Source of the DNA: Entoloma clypeatum
Lineage: Eukaryota > Basidiomycota > Agaricomycetes > Agaricales > Entolomataceae
Direction: 5' to 3'
DNA: 64,000 nucleotides
Assembly: GCA_963565915.1 (NCBI GenBank)
Contig: OY751489.1
Span: forward strand, 3,658,001 to 3,722,000
Part shown: one piece after another, positions 32,682-43,759 of the stretch
How positions within the stretch are numbered: the stretch's first letter is position 1
How the letters are laid out: the number at the start of each line of letters is the position of its first letter
The notes under the pieces: generated by a model
Seen by the model: only the letters and a program-made list of their open reading frames with translations
The model's database searches: none
What the model was told of the DNA's origin: nothing
Translations under genes and position numbers: made by a program

Positions 32682-33419
32682 TAGGCAATGGCACGGGTCA
32701 GGGTAACGGGTTGGGGTATCCACGGGTCCAGGTACGGGTCATGTTTTTGCAACCCGCAACCCCTGGCAGTACCCATCACATGTCACGCTCTGACGTGGCA
32801 CTGCCTCAGGACTCTTCGCCAACGCCCACACCTGGTGTCCAAGGCTGACTCTTGCCCAAACACCCAACGGCCGTCTGCCGCTCTCAACGGTCACATCTCG
32901 CCCCCACTGCCGCCCAACAGCCATCTCTTGCCACCCAATGGGCACCTCTCATGCCCAGCGGTCCCCACATGCGCCCAACCGCCCCCCCCCCCACATGCCC
33001 AATGGCTGCCACTCACACCCAACCGCCCCCACACATGACCAACTGCCGCCACTCGCCCCCACCGGCCCCCACACATGCCCAACCGCCCCCACACATGCCC
33101 AACGGCTGCCACTCGCCCCAACGGGCACCTCTCATGCCCACCGGCCCCCACATGCACCCACCGCCCTGAATGGCCATGCATCACGCCCCACTCACACCTG
33201 GAGGAGAAGAGTGGGGCTGGGAAGATGGGGCTGGGGACAACAAGTCCCCAGCAGGGTGTAGTATGACGTGTGCATCCTGCACACGTCTTGTAGTTGTTTT
33301 TTTGGTAGTTTAAATACATGTTTTTTCTACTGCGAACACCTGCATGGGAACCTGAACCCATCGGTACCCACGCTGCATCTACCCGTGGGTCGACGGGTTG
33401 CTACCCGTGCCATTGCCTA
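32682..33419. mobile_element. hAT-like MITE with minisatellite, right-arm copy
   Basis: Mirror of 12,409-13,145, flanked by CACACATC on both sides (the same 8-bp target duplication in complement). One base longer because of a C run of eleven. Confidence 0.8.
32880..33170. repeat. 20-bp minisatellite array (right-arm MITE)
   Basis: Mirror of 12,655-12,975. Confidence 0.85.
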
Positions 33420-33489
33420 CACACATCTTTTGTAAATTTGTGATGGTTTTGCCTATTTGGGAAGTGGGAAAGTTGTGATGTCAAGTGAG

Positions 33490-33590
33490 TGTCAGGCAGA
33501 AATAATAATGGTTTGGTGGCTGAGTTGGTTAGATTGTCAAAATAATGTTATATACTATAGAGGTCATGAGTTCAATTCTTTTATTTATTT
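33490..33590 (+). repeat. tRNA-derived SINE candidate, right-arm copy
   Basis: Mirror of 12,240-12,335: TGGCTGAGTTGGTTAG then GAGTTCAATTC. Confidence 0.45.
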
Positions 33591-33863
33591 ATTTTGGGTC
33601 AACAATTTATATACCGGTACCTTGAGAACAGTCCAGTCGTCTACTACTACAAGTTGACAGTGTTTAAGGTGTGTGTGGGCTACCGCAGAAATGTCCAAAA
33701 ATTCTAAAAGACAATACAGCAATAAGATGTGATCAAAGGAGACCAGAGAAAAGCATACACTAAAAATAACACAATAGGTAGCAAAAGCGATGTACATGCT
33801 GCTGGATACTCCCTAGAAGGAGTATGACGCTAAGCATCCCCATGACCAGTTCACACCTCCCCA

Positions 33864-34166
33864 TCATCGCGGCCACGGCCAGAGGCAGGGGCTTTCCAAC
33901 GGGCCAGTTTCCCTGGTCAAGGGACATACATGGATGTTGAGCCCAGATGGCTTGCCCCTTGAATATCGGGCCATGATCCAGCCCTGGTCAAAACGGTGCT
34001 GCCAAAATTGACAGCGTGGAGAGTTGGCGGTGTGAGGTTTGCTGCAGTTCTTGCAATAAGCGTTGTGAGGACAAGGAGCCCCCTTGGCAGTGGAAGGAAC
34101 TTCAATATTTTTGTGACAATCCAGGTGCAAAGGATCTTTTTGGTCCTGTCTACCAACACATGGCAA
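33864..34166 (-). pseudogene. Inverted Gag-like zinc-finger piece, right-arm copy
   Basis: Identical mirror of 11,662-11,964 (CPHNAYCKNCSKPHTANSPR). Confidence 0.5.
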
Positions 34167-34901
34167 TGAAGTTCAATGACATCGGTCTATACACCCCGGC
34201 GGAAGCTGTGGTGGCTCTGCCCCCCCAACCCATCCCCTGATGTGTCAGCCCCCCAGACCCCCTCCTCCCCGACCTCCTTCCCCCACTGCCCCTGCAGCGG
34301 CACCAGTTACTCTGGCTGCTGGTGTTGCTACAGGTGGTGGTGCCATGGACCTAGACATGGAGCCCCCTGGACTGAACCGTGCCCCTGCTGGCCCACCTGG
34401 CCCACCTCCCCCTGGTTGCAAGAGACCGCCTCATGCTGCTTGGGCACCTAGTGACATGACAGACCTATCACCTCCAAGGATCCTGAAATCGCCCTCCACT
34501 CTTCAGTCTTCAAAGACAGCATCTGCCTTGCGGCCCTGCCTCAGATCGTTCATGATTCCAGGCACGCTGACACATACACCATCTATTTCAATATCTGGGA
34601 CTCCCAAACCAGCTCCCAGATGAAGACTTTTGTCAACCACTCCCTAAACTTGGGGACGATAGTCTGCTTCTTTTGAAAGGCCTCCATGAAGATTGGTATG
34701 CCTCTCTGCACCTGCTGCTGTTCATGGGGACACAACACAAACTTCTGCAACTCCACACATGTCTTCTGCCCCATCTGTAGGGGTCCTCACCACGAAGAAA
34801 ACCATCGATCTCTTGCCACCTGCTGCAAGGGACATCCTGACATGAACCCTCCTGACCAGGTGAGTGGTCTCTCTGAAAAACTTAGACCAGGACCAGTTTA
34901 A
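34016..34901 (+). pseudogene. Non-LTR Gag-like fragment, right-arm copy
   Basis: Identical mirror of 10,927-11,812, with the same frameshifts. The breaks therefore predate the inverted duplication. Confidence 0.55.
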
Positions 34902-35054
34902 ACCAGTTTTTTGGCCAAAAAACTGGTTTAAACCTATGAACTGGATAGAACCAGGGGCAGTGGTCTTTGTATTTTAAAAAAGATAAACTAGGACCACCCC
35001 CTGGTTCAGTCTGGTCTCAGTCTTCTTTGTGGTCTTTGAGACTGGATCTTGAAA

Positions 35055-35275
35055 CACTAGTGACAGGCAGCCATTGGACATGCAAGGAGACTATTGGGGA
35101 TGAGTGGATGCCATTGGAGACAAGAGATGGCTGTTGGGAACAGGAGATGGCCATTGAGTGTGAGAGGCAGCCATTGGATGTGAGAGGCAGCCGTTGGACA
35201 CATGATAAAGCCATAGAGGACAAGAGGCAGCCATTTGGAATGAGAGACAATTAATGACCATTTGAGGCAAGAGAC
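35055..35275. repeat. 20-bp minisatellite array (variant), right-arm copy
   Basis: Mirror of 10,575-10,772. Confidence 0.75.
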
Positions 35276-35563
35276 GGCCATGGTCGATGAGGAAGATGGA
35301 GAGGAGGGAGCAGGCACGCAGGAGGGAGCAGATGTGCAGGAGGGAGTTGATGGAGGGAGTTAAAGGGATGTTGGGGCTTTGGCTATTTTCAACTTTTGTT
35401 GCCAGGCTCAGCAAGTTCTGGGCACATGGCCCAACATTGAACAATTGCCAAAGTCCAACATCTCTTTTGACTCCCTCCATCACCTCCCTCCTACGCATCT
35501 GCTCCTTCCTCCCCATCTTTCTCATTGACCTCTCCTCTCTCCATTCACATGCCCACCTGCCAT

Positions 35564-36101
35564 TAGTGTTCGAGTATTCAGTCCAGTCCAGTTTTTTGAC
35601 CAAGAAATTGATGAACTGCAGACTGGCAGTTCATTTTTTTTCCTCAAAGTCAGAAAAACTGGACTGGACTGGTAAAGACTGGTTTAAACCAGTTTAAACT
35701 GGTAAAATCCTCAACAATTTATAAACCTACCAAAAGGCTGTTGTTTCAATCAAAAACTTGAAAATATACTCAATTTGTTATCAATAACATGTTTCTCAAG
35801 CATTTTGGATATAAACTTTTGTAAAAATAATTGAAAACTATATAAAAGAATATCTTTGGCCATAAAAGTACAGTTTTTGAATGAATATATGATCAAAAAC
35901 TGGAACCAGTTCATATTTTTCAGACCCAAAACTAGAACTGGGGGTGAACCAGTCCAATTTTCTTTTCCAAATTTGGAGAGACTGGAGACTGGTTGAGCTC
36001 AAAATCAGTGAGACCTGAACTGCCAGTTCAGGTCTCTTTCAGTCCAGTCCAGTCCAGTTCAGTTCATTTTCCAGTTCATAAGACTGAACCCTCAAACACT
36101 A
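35564..36101. mobile_element. hAT-like MITE, right-arm copy
   Basis: Mirror of 9727-10,264, 538 bp, flanked by CCTGCCAT on both sides. Confidence 0.75.
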
Positions 36102-36344
36102 CCTGCCATGCAGGCCCAACTACCAGTGAGCACCCTTCTGTACCTCACCACACCCACATTTACAGAGAACAACAGGAAACACATGGAGAACACAACAGCA
36201 GTGGGTGATGGTGGGTGATGGTGATGGGGGAAAGGGGGGAGGGCTGAAATGGGCACAGTAGAAGGATGGCAGGACACAGACACAAGGTGCCTCATATTCA
36301 CCTGTCACCACAGTCCATCATGGCTTCAAAACATGTTACAAACA

Positions 36345-36850
36345 CACTGCAACTTCTTAATTCATCCACAGAAATTCTATCATGGTAAAATAGTGTATAT
36401 AGTGTTTAAAACAGCAAAATAATGGATCAAATCACACTGTAAATTATGATGAACAGTGTATCATGGGTTTCCTCAGGCACCAAAAACAACATTTTCTTAT
36501 TTCCTCCCTTCCACAATATTAGTACTCTATATATACTATATGTATGTAAACCTATTGAGAGTATTAAAATAAAGCTCAAAGTCTGAATAAGATGAATATG
36601 AGTAACATAAATCGAAAATCTGCCCAAATTTTTTTATTTCAGCTTTGGATTCTCCACATTCAGGGGATCTCAGAACACCTTCATTTTTTAAAAATTTGGT
36701 TCATTCACTAGGTAGATATAACAATTTTTTCTGAAATCTGCATATTTGATTATTTCTATCTTATCTGGACTTCTAAAAATTATACAAGGTGTTTCAGAAG
36801 GTGAATACATATCCCATGTGTAGTTCTATTACTTCAAAACTTGATGTTTC
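36345..36850 (-). repeat. Dispersed non-coding AT-rich repeat, copy 7
   Basis: Mirror of copy 3. Confidence 0.6.
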
Positions 36851-37085
36851 ATAGAATGTGATCATATTGTATTTTTTTTGACATTAACCTAAGTTAACAA
36901 ATTTAATTGGTTAATTTTGTCAAATAACCTAGAATAACTGGTTAAAACCAGTTTTAACTAGTGTTTGAGGGTTTGGTTTGGTTCGGTTTTTTGCCCCAAA
37001 AACGGGTGGACCGAGACTGGACTGGTCTTTCAATCACTCAGAAATACGATAGACCGAGACCGAACTGGGGGGAACCGGTCTCGGC

Positions 37086-37394
37086 TGTTGAAGTTCCACC
37101 TGGGCGCTAGCCACAGATGTACTGAGCAACATAGCTACAGTGGAAGTACTCTACGATACCGCTATGGTCACTTACATGGTTTGGAGGGGTAAGGCTGGTG
37201 AGAGCGGTTGAGGCTGGTGAGAGTGATGGAGCTGGTTAAGAGTCAAGAGACAACTTGTTGATATTGACAGTTTCCTGGTCTTATATACCGTACTACTGTT
37301 TGTACCAACCAAACAAGTATGTAATGAAGATATGTAAAGGTCACGTGATGTAATCTAATCTAATCTAATCTACGTGATGGGAAAAGTTTCAACA
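37086..37394 (-). repeat. 3' LTR of the intact Ty1/copia element
   Basis: 309 bp, TGTTGAAG...TTTCAACA ends. Differs from the other LTR by one single-base indel and one substitution. TSD TCGGC at 37,081-37,085. A polypurine tract (GGGGGG on minus) adjoins at 37,395-37,402. Confidence 0.95.
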
Positions 37395-37469
37395 CCCCCC
37401 CATATTTAGTACATACTTCTAAATACATTTTACTTTTTCCCACATATATATATAGGTACTCTGTTTCGC

Positions 37470-40400
37470 CTAGTTTTTTATCAATCCGAAGTACGGGATA
37501 AACTTAGAAAAGAGGATTTTCCCCAGATTCTTAGTTAAAAGATCTGCAGGGTTGTTCACTCCTTCAATGAATTCGACCGTAATTATCCCTTCGGAGACTT
37601 TTTCTCTGACGAAGTGGAATCGCACGTCAATGTGCTTGGATCGCTTCTCAGTTACAGGGTTGGATGCGATAAAGACGGAGCCGTTGTTATCTCCGTAGAT
37701 CGGTACTGATCCGATCTGCATTCCAAGTTCGGCAAGCATGCTTCTCAGCCATGTTGCTGCGCGACTGCAGTCTGATAACGCCATATACTCTGCTTCTGTG
37801 GAAGAGAGGGCGATGGTCTTTTGCGCCGATGATACCCATGTCACTGCTCCAGACGCCAGTGATATGAAGAAGCCAGTGGTAGACCTCCTCGTGTTCTCAT
37901 CTGACGCCCAGTCGGAGTCTGTGAATGCATAGATTCCTTTCCCTGAGTCGCCATCATACATGATTGCGTAATTTTTTGTCGCCTTCAGATACCTGCAAAT
38001 ATCCCTAGCCACTTCTAAATGGCGTTTGGTGGGATTTGTGGAAAACTGTGACATTTTAATCACGGCAAAACAGATGTCTGGCCTCGTTCCAATCATCAGA
38101 TATAGAAGTGATCCGATGACAGATTGGTACTTTGATCGAAGTTCTGCATTGGGTTCATCTTCGGACATCATGGGTTTGTAGCCCGTAGGAAGTGGGGTAT
38201 GGGTGGCGTTAGATTCGCTCATCCCCATTCGTTCGAGTATTTTCTCAAGGTAAGGTACTTGATCGATGAAGATACGTTTCCCGCGTTGCCTTATTTGGAT
38301 AGAGAGAAATTCTTTCGGTTCCCCATCAGGCACAAGGTGCCCTAGGTCCCTACATTCCCATGTGGTCATGAAGGCCTTCTTTTTCTCTAGCGTATATTCC
38401 TGGTTTGTGCCGAGAAAAGCAGAGTCGTCGACATAGATGACAGCGATTACAATTTCCCCGTTGGTACTTTTGTGAATGAACACTCCCGCATCGGAGTGAA
38501 GCCGGACAAAGCCGAGCTTTTTCATGGAGGAATCAAGTTCCCTCCACCAGGCTAATGCGGCCTGCTTAAGTCCATATAGAGCTTTGAATAGTTGGTACAC
38601 GAGGTGTTCTTTCCCTTTTACTATGTAGCCCTCAGGCTGTCGCATGTAAATGACTTCACAGAGCGTTCCATAGAGGAAGGCTGATGAGACATCCAAAAGT
38701 GTCATGAACCACCCTTCAAGGGCTGTCAATGCCAGTATTAGTCGGACGGTTTCATATCTTATGACTGGTGAGAAGATCTGATCAAAGTCGATCCCTTCTA
38801 CCTGTGAAAAGCCTTTTGCGACAAGGCGTGCTTTCAGACGCCCGTTGGATTTTTCGTTATAGACCCATTTGTTCCTTAGAGCTTTCCTCCCTGCAGGCAG
38901 GGGTACTAGCTCCGTGATCACCCCGCGGCGTTTGAGCATGTCTAGCTCTTTACGTTCAGCCGCATACCAGTCTTCTTTATTTGGAAGAGGGTATATGTCT
39001 TTATGGGACATTTCAATGATGCCAACTTGGACTGATATTGCCTCCATCAGGAGGTCATTCATCCATGCCGTTTGACCGCCCAATCTCCGTCTTCGATCTA
39101 ATTTTTCAAGATCAGACGCTGGAGTGTCTTCCCCATAGATGCTTCCTGGCATCTTCCGAACTCGTCGTTCCCTGATCGGTCGATCTGGTACTTGCTCGGG
39201 TTCCGGAGTGGGTACTCGCGGCTCGTCATCAGGCTCACTGGCAGGCAATTCGTTGTCTGATTCAGGTTGATCCTGTTCAATGGGAACTGGGTCATGAGGT
39301 GTTTCGTTGTGACTATCATCATCATTGCTGCCGGGAATGAGATCCTCAAACTCATCAGCCGGCTCTGGGTTTTCCATTTCTGGGTGGTTTTCTGGCAACG
39401 GGTCGATGTGGCATCTAGGGTACTTGCTTTCATCAAAGATAGCTTTCCCGCCCATGAAAATCGTGTTAGTCTCAGGATCCATGAAGCGGTATCCTTTGAC
39501 CCCTGGTTTCGATCCGAGATAAATCATCAATCGGGATCTTGATTCCAGGGAGTTCCTACGTTTCTCCTTTGGGATATATACATATGCCTGACATCCAAAT
39601 ACTCTGACGCTGGACATGTCGGGGATCTCATTGGTCACCCTGAAGTAGGGGGTTTTCCATTCAAGACGCTGCATGGGGGTTCTGTTGTAGAGAAATGCTG
39701 CGTGTTCCAAACAGAATTCCCACCACATGGGTGGTAAGCATGCATCGAAGCGCAATGCCTGAGATTTTTCCCATAGTGTTCGATTGATCCTTTCTGCTCT
39801 ACCATTCTGCTGGTGCTGATATGGGAGCGTGACGTCGATCAGAATTCCATGATCGGCAAGTACATCCTTGTATTCGTCAAATTCTCCACCTCCATCAACC
39901 CGCCATTTTTTAGGGGTGGCGGCGAATTGATTCTGGATCATCGCAAGGAATTGTTTCAGCGCCGTGATGGCGCCTGACTTCTTCCTAAGCAAGACAACCC
40001 AGACATGGGAAGAAAAATCGTCCAAAAAGGTAAGGAAATATTTGTACTTGTGGTACGATGCCGTGGATATCTGTTTCAGGTCTGAATGAATCAGATCGAA
40101 GGGTTTGACAGCCCTGGTCATTGAATTGGGGTATGACTGATTCGGCATTTTCCCTTTGAGACACCCTGTGCAGTTTTCCTGTGATTTCTCACGTACTAAT
40201 GTTTTGGGTACTCCTTTGGTACTGGTGGGAATCTTATTGAGCGCCTGGTCATTTGGGTGGCCAAGGCGTTTATGCCAGGTTTCAACAGTGATTTCGCTAG
40301 AGATCGCATGGATTTGGTCATAGCGTATTTCAGTGTCTAACCAATAAATGGTTTGTCCAAGAATGTGAGGCGAGAACTGTATTTTGTTCTGTCCTTTGGA

Positions 40401-42227
40401 GATGTTAATTTCTCCGCGCACTCCGTCTACTTTGTAACCGTGATTAAGGAAGACGCCTAGGGACAATAGGCGTGTGTCCATGTCCGGAATGTAGAATACG
40501 GGTCGGAGAAGATGGGTTTTTATTTCCCCATTTAGGGTATGCCGTACTGGAACGGCCCCAACTCCGAGAATTTCCAGTTTCTTTCCCTTTGCAGCTGTTT
40601 GGACAAATCGCTTAGCCTTGAGAGGCCTGTAGTACGCGAAGTCTTTAAACTCATGGGTAAAGTGTAATGATGCGCCGGAATCTAAGATCCACTGAGCGCG
40701 TTCTTTTTCCTTACAGTGTGTACAAGAGGCAAAATGTTTAATATATTTTTTGTGTAGATCACTGCTGAAGTGATCTACGCACTCTGTAGTGGTACTGGCT
40801 AATATATTATACGTCTGTTGAGAGACATAATTAGCTTTCCGCATTTGGTAAGGTTTGAGAGAAGAATGTGACGAACCGTCAAGTTTGATCAGCCCATCTT
40901 CGAATTGATCTGGCCCCATCCGCTCACTTTGATGGTCTATGTCCATCATCTTCAGCGATTCTTCTATCGACGGGGCTACGCGACGCTGTTTAGCCGGCCT
41001 TTCGTCGATGTCAGGAATGATGGTGTCTAGGATACGAAGGTTCGATCCAGAGGGACGAGCACCAATGTTCCGTGTGAGTTTGCGGATGTGATCGTTCTTT
41101 TTCCACGCAGACGGCTTGCCCGAAGGAAGCCCGGTGTACTGGGATGGAGGCGGGTTCATTCGCTGAAGGAGCGACTGCATCCTTGCGGAATCGGGCTGTG
41201 CGGTACTTGTCATTTTCCCGCGACCAGTGACGGTGGTGAAGGACGGTGCCGGATGAGGGGGGAAGTGAATGGCAGGAGCAACAAACTCAACTGTTTCTTC
41301 CACATGGTCGGACGTGTTGTCCGCATTGTTAGCGCTTTTCTTCTGATTGCGCCAGCGTCCCTTTCCCTCCTTCTTCTCAGAAGCGGTACTTGGGTTGGCC
41401 GAGTTAGGCTGCTCATCAGCATCGTTCTGCGAGGTACTCGGCTTCTGCTGCCTTTCCCATTTGGGGTCCTGCCCCTTTCGCTTTGTCCCGGAAATTTTCT
41501 GGGCCTGCTCATTGGACGCACGAGTAGACCCGACCGCATACTTGCGCCGGTATTCAGAGATGATGCTTTCGGCGACGGCTTTGTAGGTGAAATCGTCGGC
41601 GTTGTAGACCTGGAAAAGGGCGGTGGAGAGTGACGACCAGGCGTCGGGAATTGCATTGGCCAGGATCATTGCCTGCATCAGATCGGGGACAACAAAGCTC
41701 GAATCGGCGAGCCGGGCGAAAAGAGACCCCAGGCGTTCAATTTCAGGCACGGGGTCGCGTCCAGACAGTTTGTAGGTGGCAGCGGCCTTGAAATCGCCGA
41801 AGATGACGGCCGGGGATACCTTGGAGTAGGCATCCTTTAGCGTTTTCCATGCGCCAAGTGCCGAGGTGCTGTCTTTGATGTGTCGCCTGATCGCCTCAGA
41901 GACTTTCAGACGGATCGCTCCAAGGGCTGTGTCGTCGTCCCTAATCCAGGCCTTTTCTTCCTTGCGGAAGCCGGGCTGGTCAACAGTGGTAACCAGCACA
42001 GGGGGAGCAGCAGCAGTGGCCCCAGGGGTGGAGACCGTGGTGGTGAAGTCGGCGATGACAGGGCGGGTGATATTGCCAGAAACAAGGCACCAGACTCCTT
42101 GATGGAGGAGGTAGGACTTCATCCTTTCGGCCCAGCTTTGGTAGTCAATGCCGTCGAAGACGACGATGGAGTCGAGGGCGGAGCGAGAGGTAGACATTGT
42201 AGATGAATCTAAAAAAAGGGTTCCCAA
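37470..42227 (-). CDS. Ty1/copia Gag-Pol polyprotein, full length (1585 aa)
   Basis: One open frame encodes all copia functions in the copia order. Residues about 10-230 are a Gag of the UBN2/DUF4219 type (YQSWAERMKSYLL). The protease is at about 514 (ILDSGASLHFT). The GAG-pre-integrase box is at about 652 (TWHKRLGHPN). The integrase spans about 700-880, with Asp in HSDL, Asp in DGGGEFD and Glu in NGRAERINRT. The reverse transcriptase spans about 1130-1370 with YVDDSAFLG. RNase H starts at about 1435 (FTDSDWASDE, STEAEYMALSD). Integrase before RT separates copia from gypsy. No classical CCHC knuckle is seen. An alternative start ten codons downstream (MSTS) is possible. There are no stops or frameshifts, and every catalytic acid I looked for is present, so it may be active. 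Confidence 0.95.
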   Translation of the reverse strand: MGTLFLDSSTMSTSRSALDSIVVFDGIDYQSWAERMKSYLLHQGVWCLVSGNITRPVIADFTTTVSTPGATAAAPPVLVTTVDQPGFRKEEKAWIRDDDTALGAIRLKVSEAIRRHIKDSTSALGAWKTLKDAYSKVSPAVIFGDFKAAATYKLSGRDPVPEIERLGSLFARLADSSFVVPDLMQAMILANAIPDAWSSLSTALFQVYNADDFTYKAVAESIISEYRRKYAVGSTRASNEQAQKISGTKRKGQDPKWERQQKPSTSQNDADEQPNSANPSTASEKKEGKGRWRNQKKSANNADNTSDHVEETVEFVAPAIHFPPHPAPSFTTVTGRGKMTSTAQPDSARMQSLLQRMNPPPSQYTGLPSGKPSAWKKNDHIRKLTRNIGARPSGSNLRILDTIIPDIDERPAKQRRVAPSIEESLKMMDIDHQSERMGPDQFEDGLIKLDGSSHSSLKPYQMRKANYVSQQTYNILASTTTECVDHFSSDLHKKYIKHFASCTHCKEKERAQWILDSGASLHFTHEFKDFAYYRPLKAKRFVQTAAKGKKLEILGVGAVPVRHTLNGEIKTHLLRPVFYIPDMDTRLLSLGVFLNHGYKVDGVRGEINISKGQNKIQFSPHILGQTIYWLDTEIRYDQIHAISSEITVETWHKRLGHPNDQALNKIPTSTKGVPKTLVREKSQENCTGCLKGKMPNQSYPNSMTRAVKPFDLIHSDLKQISTASYHKYKYFLTFLDDFSSHVWVVLLRKKSGAITALKQFLAMIQNQFAATPKKWRVDGGGEFDEYKDVLADHGILIDVTLPYQHQQNGRAERINRTLWEKSQALRFDACLPPMWWEFCLEHAAFLYNRTPMQRLEWKTPYFRVTNEIPDMSSVRVFGCQAYVYIPKEKRRNSLESRSRLMIYLGSKPGVKGYRFMDPETNTIFMGGKAIFDESKYPRCHIDPLPENHPEMENPEPADEFEDLIPGSNDDDSHNETPHDPVPIEQDQPESDNELPASEPDDEPRVPTPEPEQVPDRPIRERRVRKMPGSIYGEDTPASDLEKLDRRRRLGGQTAWMNDLLMEAISVQVGIIEMSHKDIYPLPNKEDWYAAERKELDMLKRRGVITELVPLPAGRKALRNKWVYNEKSNGRLKARLVAKGFSQVEGIDFDQIFSPVIRYETVRLILALTALEGWFMTLLDVSSAFLYGTLCEVIYMRQPEGYIVKGKEHLVYQLFKALYGLKQAALAWWRELDSSMKKLGFVRLHSDAGVFIHKSTNGEIVIAVIYVDDSAFLGTNQEYTLEKKKAFMTTWECRDLGHLVPDGEPKEFLSIQIRQRGKRIFIDQVPYLEKILERMGMSESNATHTPLPTGYKPMMSEDEPNAELRSKYQSVIGSLLYLMIGTRPDICFAVIKMSQFSTNPTKRHLEVARDICRYLKATKNYAIMYDGDSGKGIYAFTDSDWASDENTRRSTTGFFISLASGAVTWVSSAQKTIALSSTEAEYMALSDCSRAATWLRSMLAELGMQIGSVPIYGDNNGSVFIASNPVTEKRSKHIDVRFHFVREKVSEGIITVEFIEGVNNPADLLTKNLGKILFSKFIPYFGLIKN

Positions 42228-42545
42228 TCAGTGATGTGTTATGAATATGATTCAAGAAAACAATTAAATGATTCCTTATGACATATTCCCTTTAGGAATA
42301 GCGGTCACGGGAAAACCCTTTATATGTCAGAAACGTATAAGGTGCGATCAACGTTTCCACATGGAGTGTACTAGGTCAATCCCCTTTAGGGACGTCTCAT
42401 GACAGGTACTTGTCATAATGACGTTCCCAGGTTCATATGTGAAGAAGTAAGACTCAGAAGCTAGATCTTTCAATCGGTTCTTCGCCAACCAGGGTAGAGT
42501 GGGCAGGTACTCGCTGTTGCCAGCGTTTCCCAAGTCCCTCTGCTA

Positions 42546-42561
42546 TCCGGGGCCCATAACC
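42546..42561 (-). promoter_or_regulatory. Copia primer-binding site, initiator-tRNA-Met anticodon type
   Basis: Directly inside the 5' LTR the minus strand reads GGTTATGGGCCCCGG. The plus strand (CCGGGGCCCATAACC) resembles the anticodon arm of initiator tRNA-Met, CAT being its anticodon. This is the half-tRNA priming site used by Drosophila copia and related elements. Confidence 0.75.
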
Positions 42562-42869
42562 TGTTGAAGTTCCACCTGGGCGCTAGCCACAGATGTACTG
42601 AGCAACATAGCTACAGTGGAAGTACTCTACGATACCGCTATGGTCACTTACATGGTTTGGAGGGGTAAGGCTGGTGAGAGCGGTTGAGGCTGGTGAGAGT
42701 GATGGAGCTGGTTAAGAGTCAAGAGACAACTTGTTGATATTGACAGTTTCCTGGTCTTATATACCGTACTACTGTTTGTACCAACCAAACAAGTATGTAA
42801 TGAAGAATGTAAAGGTCACGTGATGTAATCTAATCTAATCTAATCTATGTGATGGGAAAAGTTTCAACA
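42562..42869 (-). repeat. 5' LTR of the intact Ty1/copia element
   Basis: 308 bp, same ends as its partner. Followed by the TCGGC target duplication at 42,870-42,874. Contains a TATATACCG motif and a TAATC repeat near its end. Confidence 0.95.
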
Positions 42870-42954
42870 TCGGCATGTCATTTTGCTTGGACCGGACTGG
42901 TCCAAACTGGTCTAGACCGGTTGTAACTACGGTAATACACTAATAATTTAAAAA

Positions 42955-43560
42955 CATGTGTTGGGCGCGAGATGACGCCGTTGAACGCAAGTGGGGGGGC
43001 CGTTGGGCATGAGTCGAGGCCGTGGGGCGTGAGGGAGGGGCCGTTGGTCATGAGAGGAGGCCACTGGATGCGAGAGGAGGCTGCTGGACGTGAGAGTGGG
43101 CCGTTGCGCGTGAGTGGAGAGCATTGGGCGTGAGAAGGTGCCATTGGGCATTAGAGAGGGCTGTTGTGCACTAGTACTGGCCATTGGGCACAACTCATGG
43201 CAGTTGGGTATGAGGAGCGGCCGTTGCGCATGCGAGGGGGACCTTGGGCGCGAAGGGCGGCCATTCAGCATGAAGGGAGGGCACTGGGCGTTAAAGGGCG
43301 CCGTTGGGCACAAGAGGGGCCATTGGGTATGCAGGGAGGCCGTTGGGCAGTAGAGGGGGCCATTGGGCATGATGGGCGGCCATTGGGCGCGCAGGGAGGC
43401 CGTTGGATATTAGAGGGGGCCGTTGGGCGCTAGTAGGGGCCATTGGACACGCAAGGGGGCCATTGGGCATGAAGGGGCAGTGTTGGGTGTGAAGAGAGGC
43501 CGTTGGGCATTAAAGGGGGCCGTTGGGCAGTGGTGGTGGCTATTGGGCAGAAGTGGAGCC
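42955..43560. repeat. 20-bp minisatellite array, right-arm copy (two extra units)
   Basis: Mirror of 8105-8660, with about 40 bp more at about 43,155-43,195. Confidence 0.9.
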
Positions 43561-43759
43561 AGATGGAGTGGAGGTGGGGGAATAAAAAGTGTGTGGGAAG
43601 ATTTCGCTCGAGGTTGGATTTATGGTTCGACTTTTGGCAATTGCTGAGAGTCCTTGGTATGAATGCCGAGTGATTCGCATCATTGAAAATTGCGCTGTCA
43701 ATGCCCAATCTGTGGCACTGGAAGTTCTAAAAATAGTTCTAAACCTATGTAGAGATACT

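Larger units (their letters stand above)
37086..42869 (-). mobile_element. Intact Ty1/copia LTR retrotransposon
   Basis: 5784 bp with two LTRs of 309 and 308 bp that are about 99% identical, a 5-bp target duplication (TCGGC at 37,081-37,085 and 42,870-42,874), a polypurine tract, a primer-binding site and one uninterrupted polyprotein. It sits within the hAT-like MITE of the right inverted-repeat arm. The matching left-arm locus (8743-8747) is empty. Confidence 0.97.

Noticed and set aside
37395..42561. Copia element as a domesticated host gene
   Set aside because: Paired near-identical LTRs, target duplication, primer site and polypurine tract show an ordinary recent retrotransposon.
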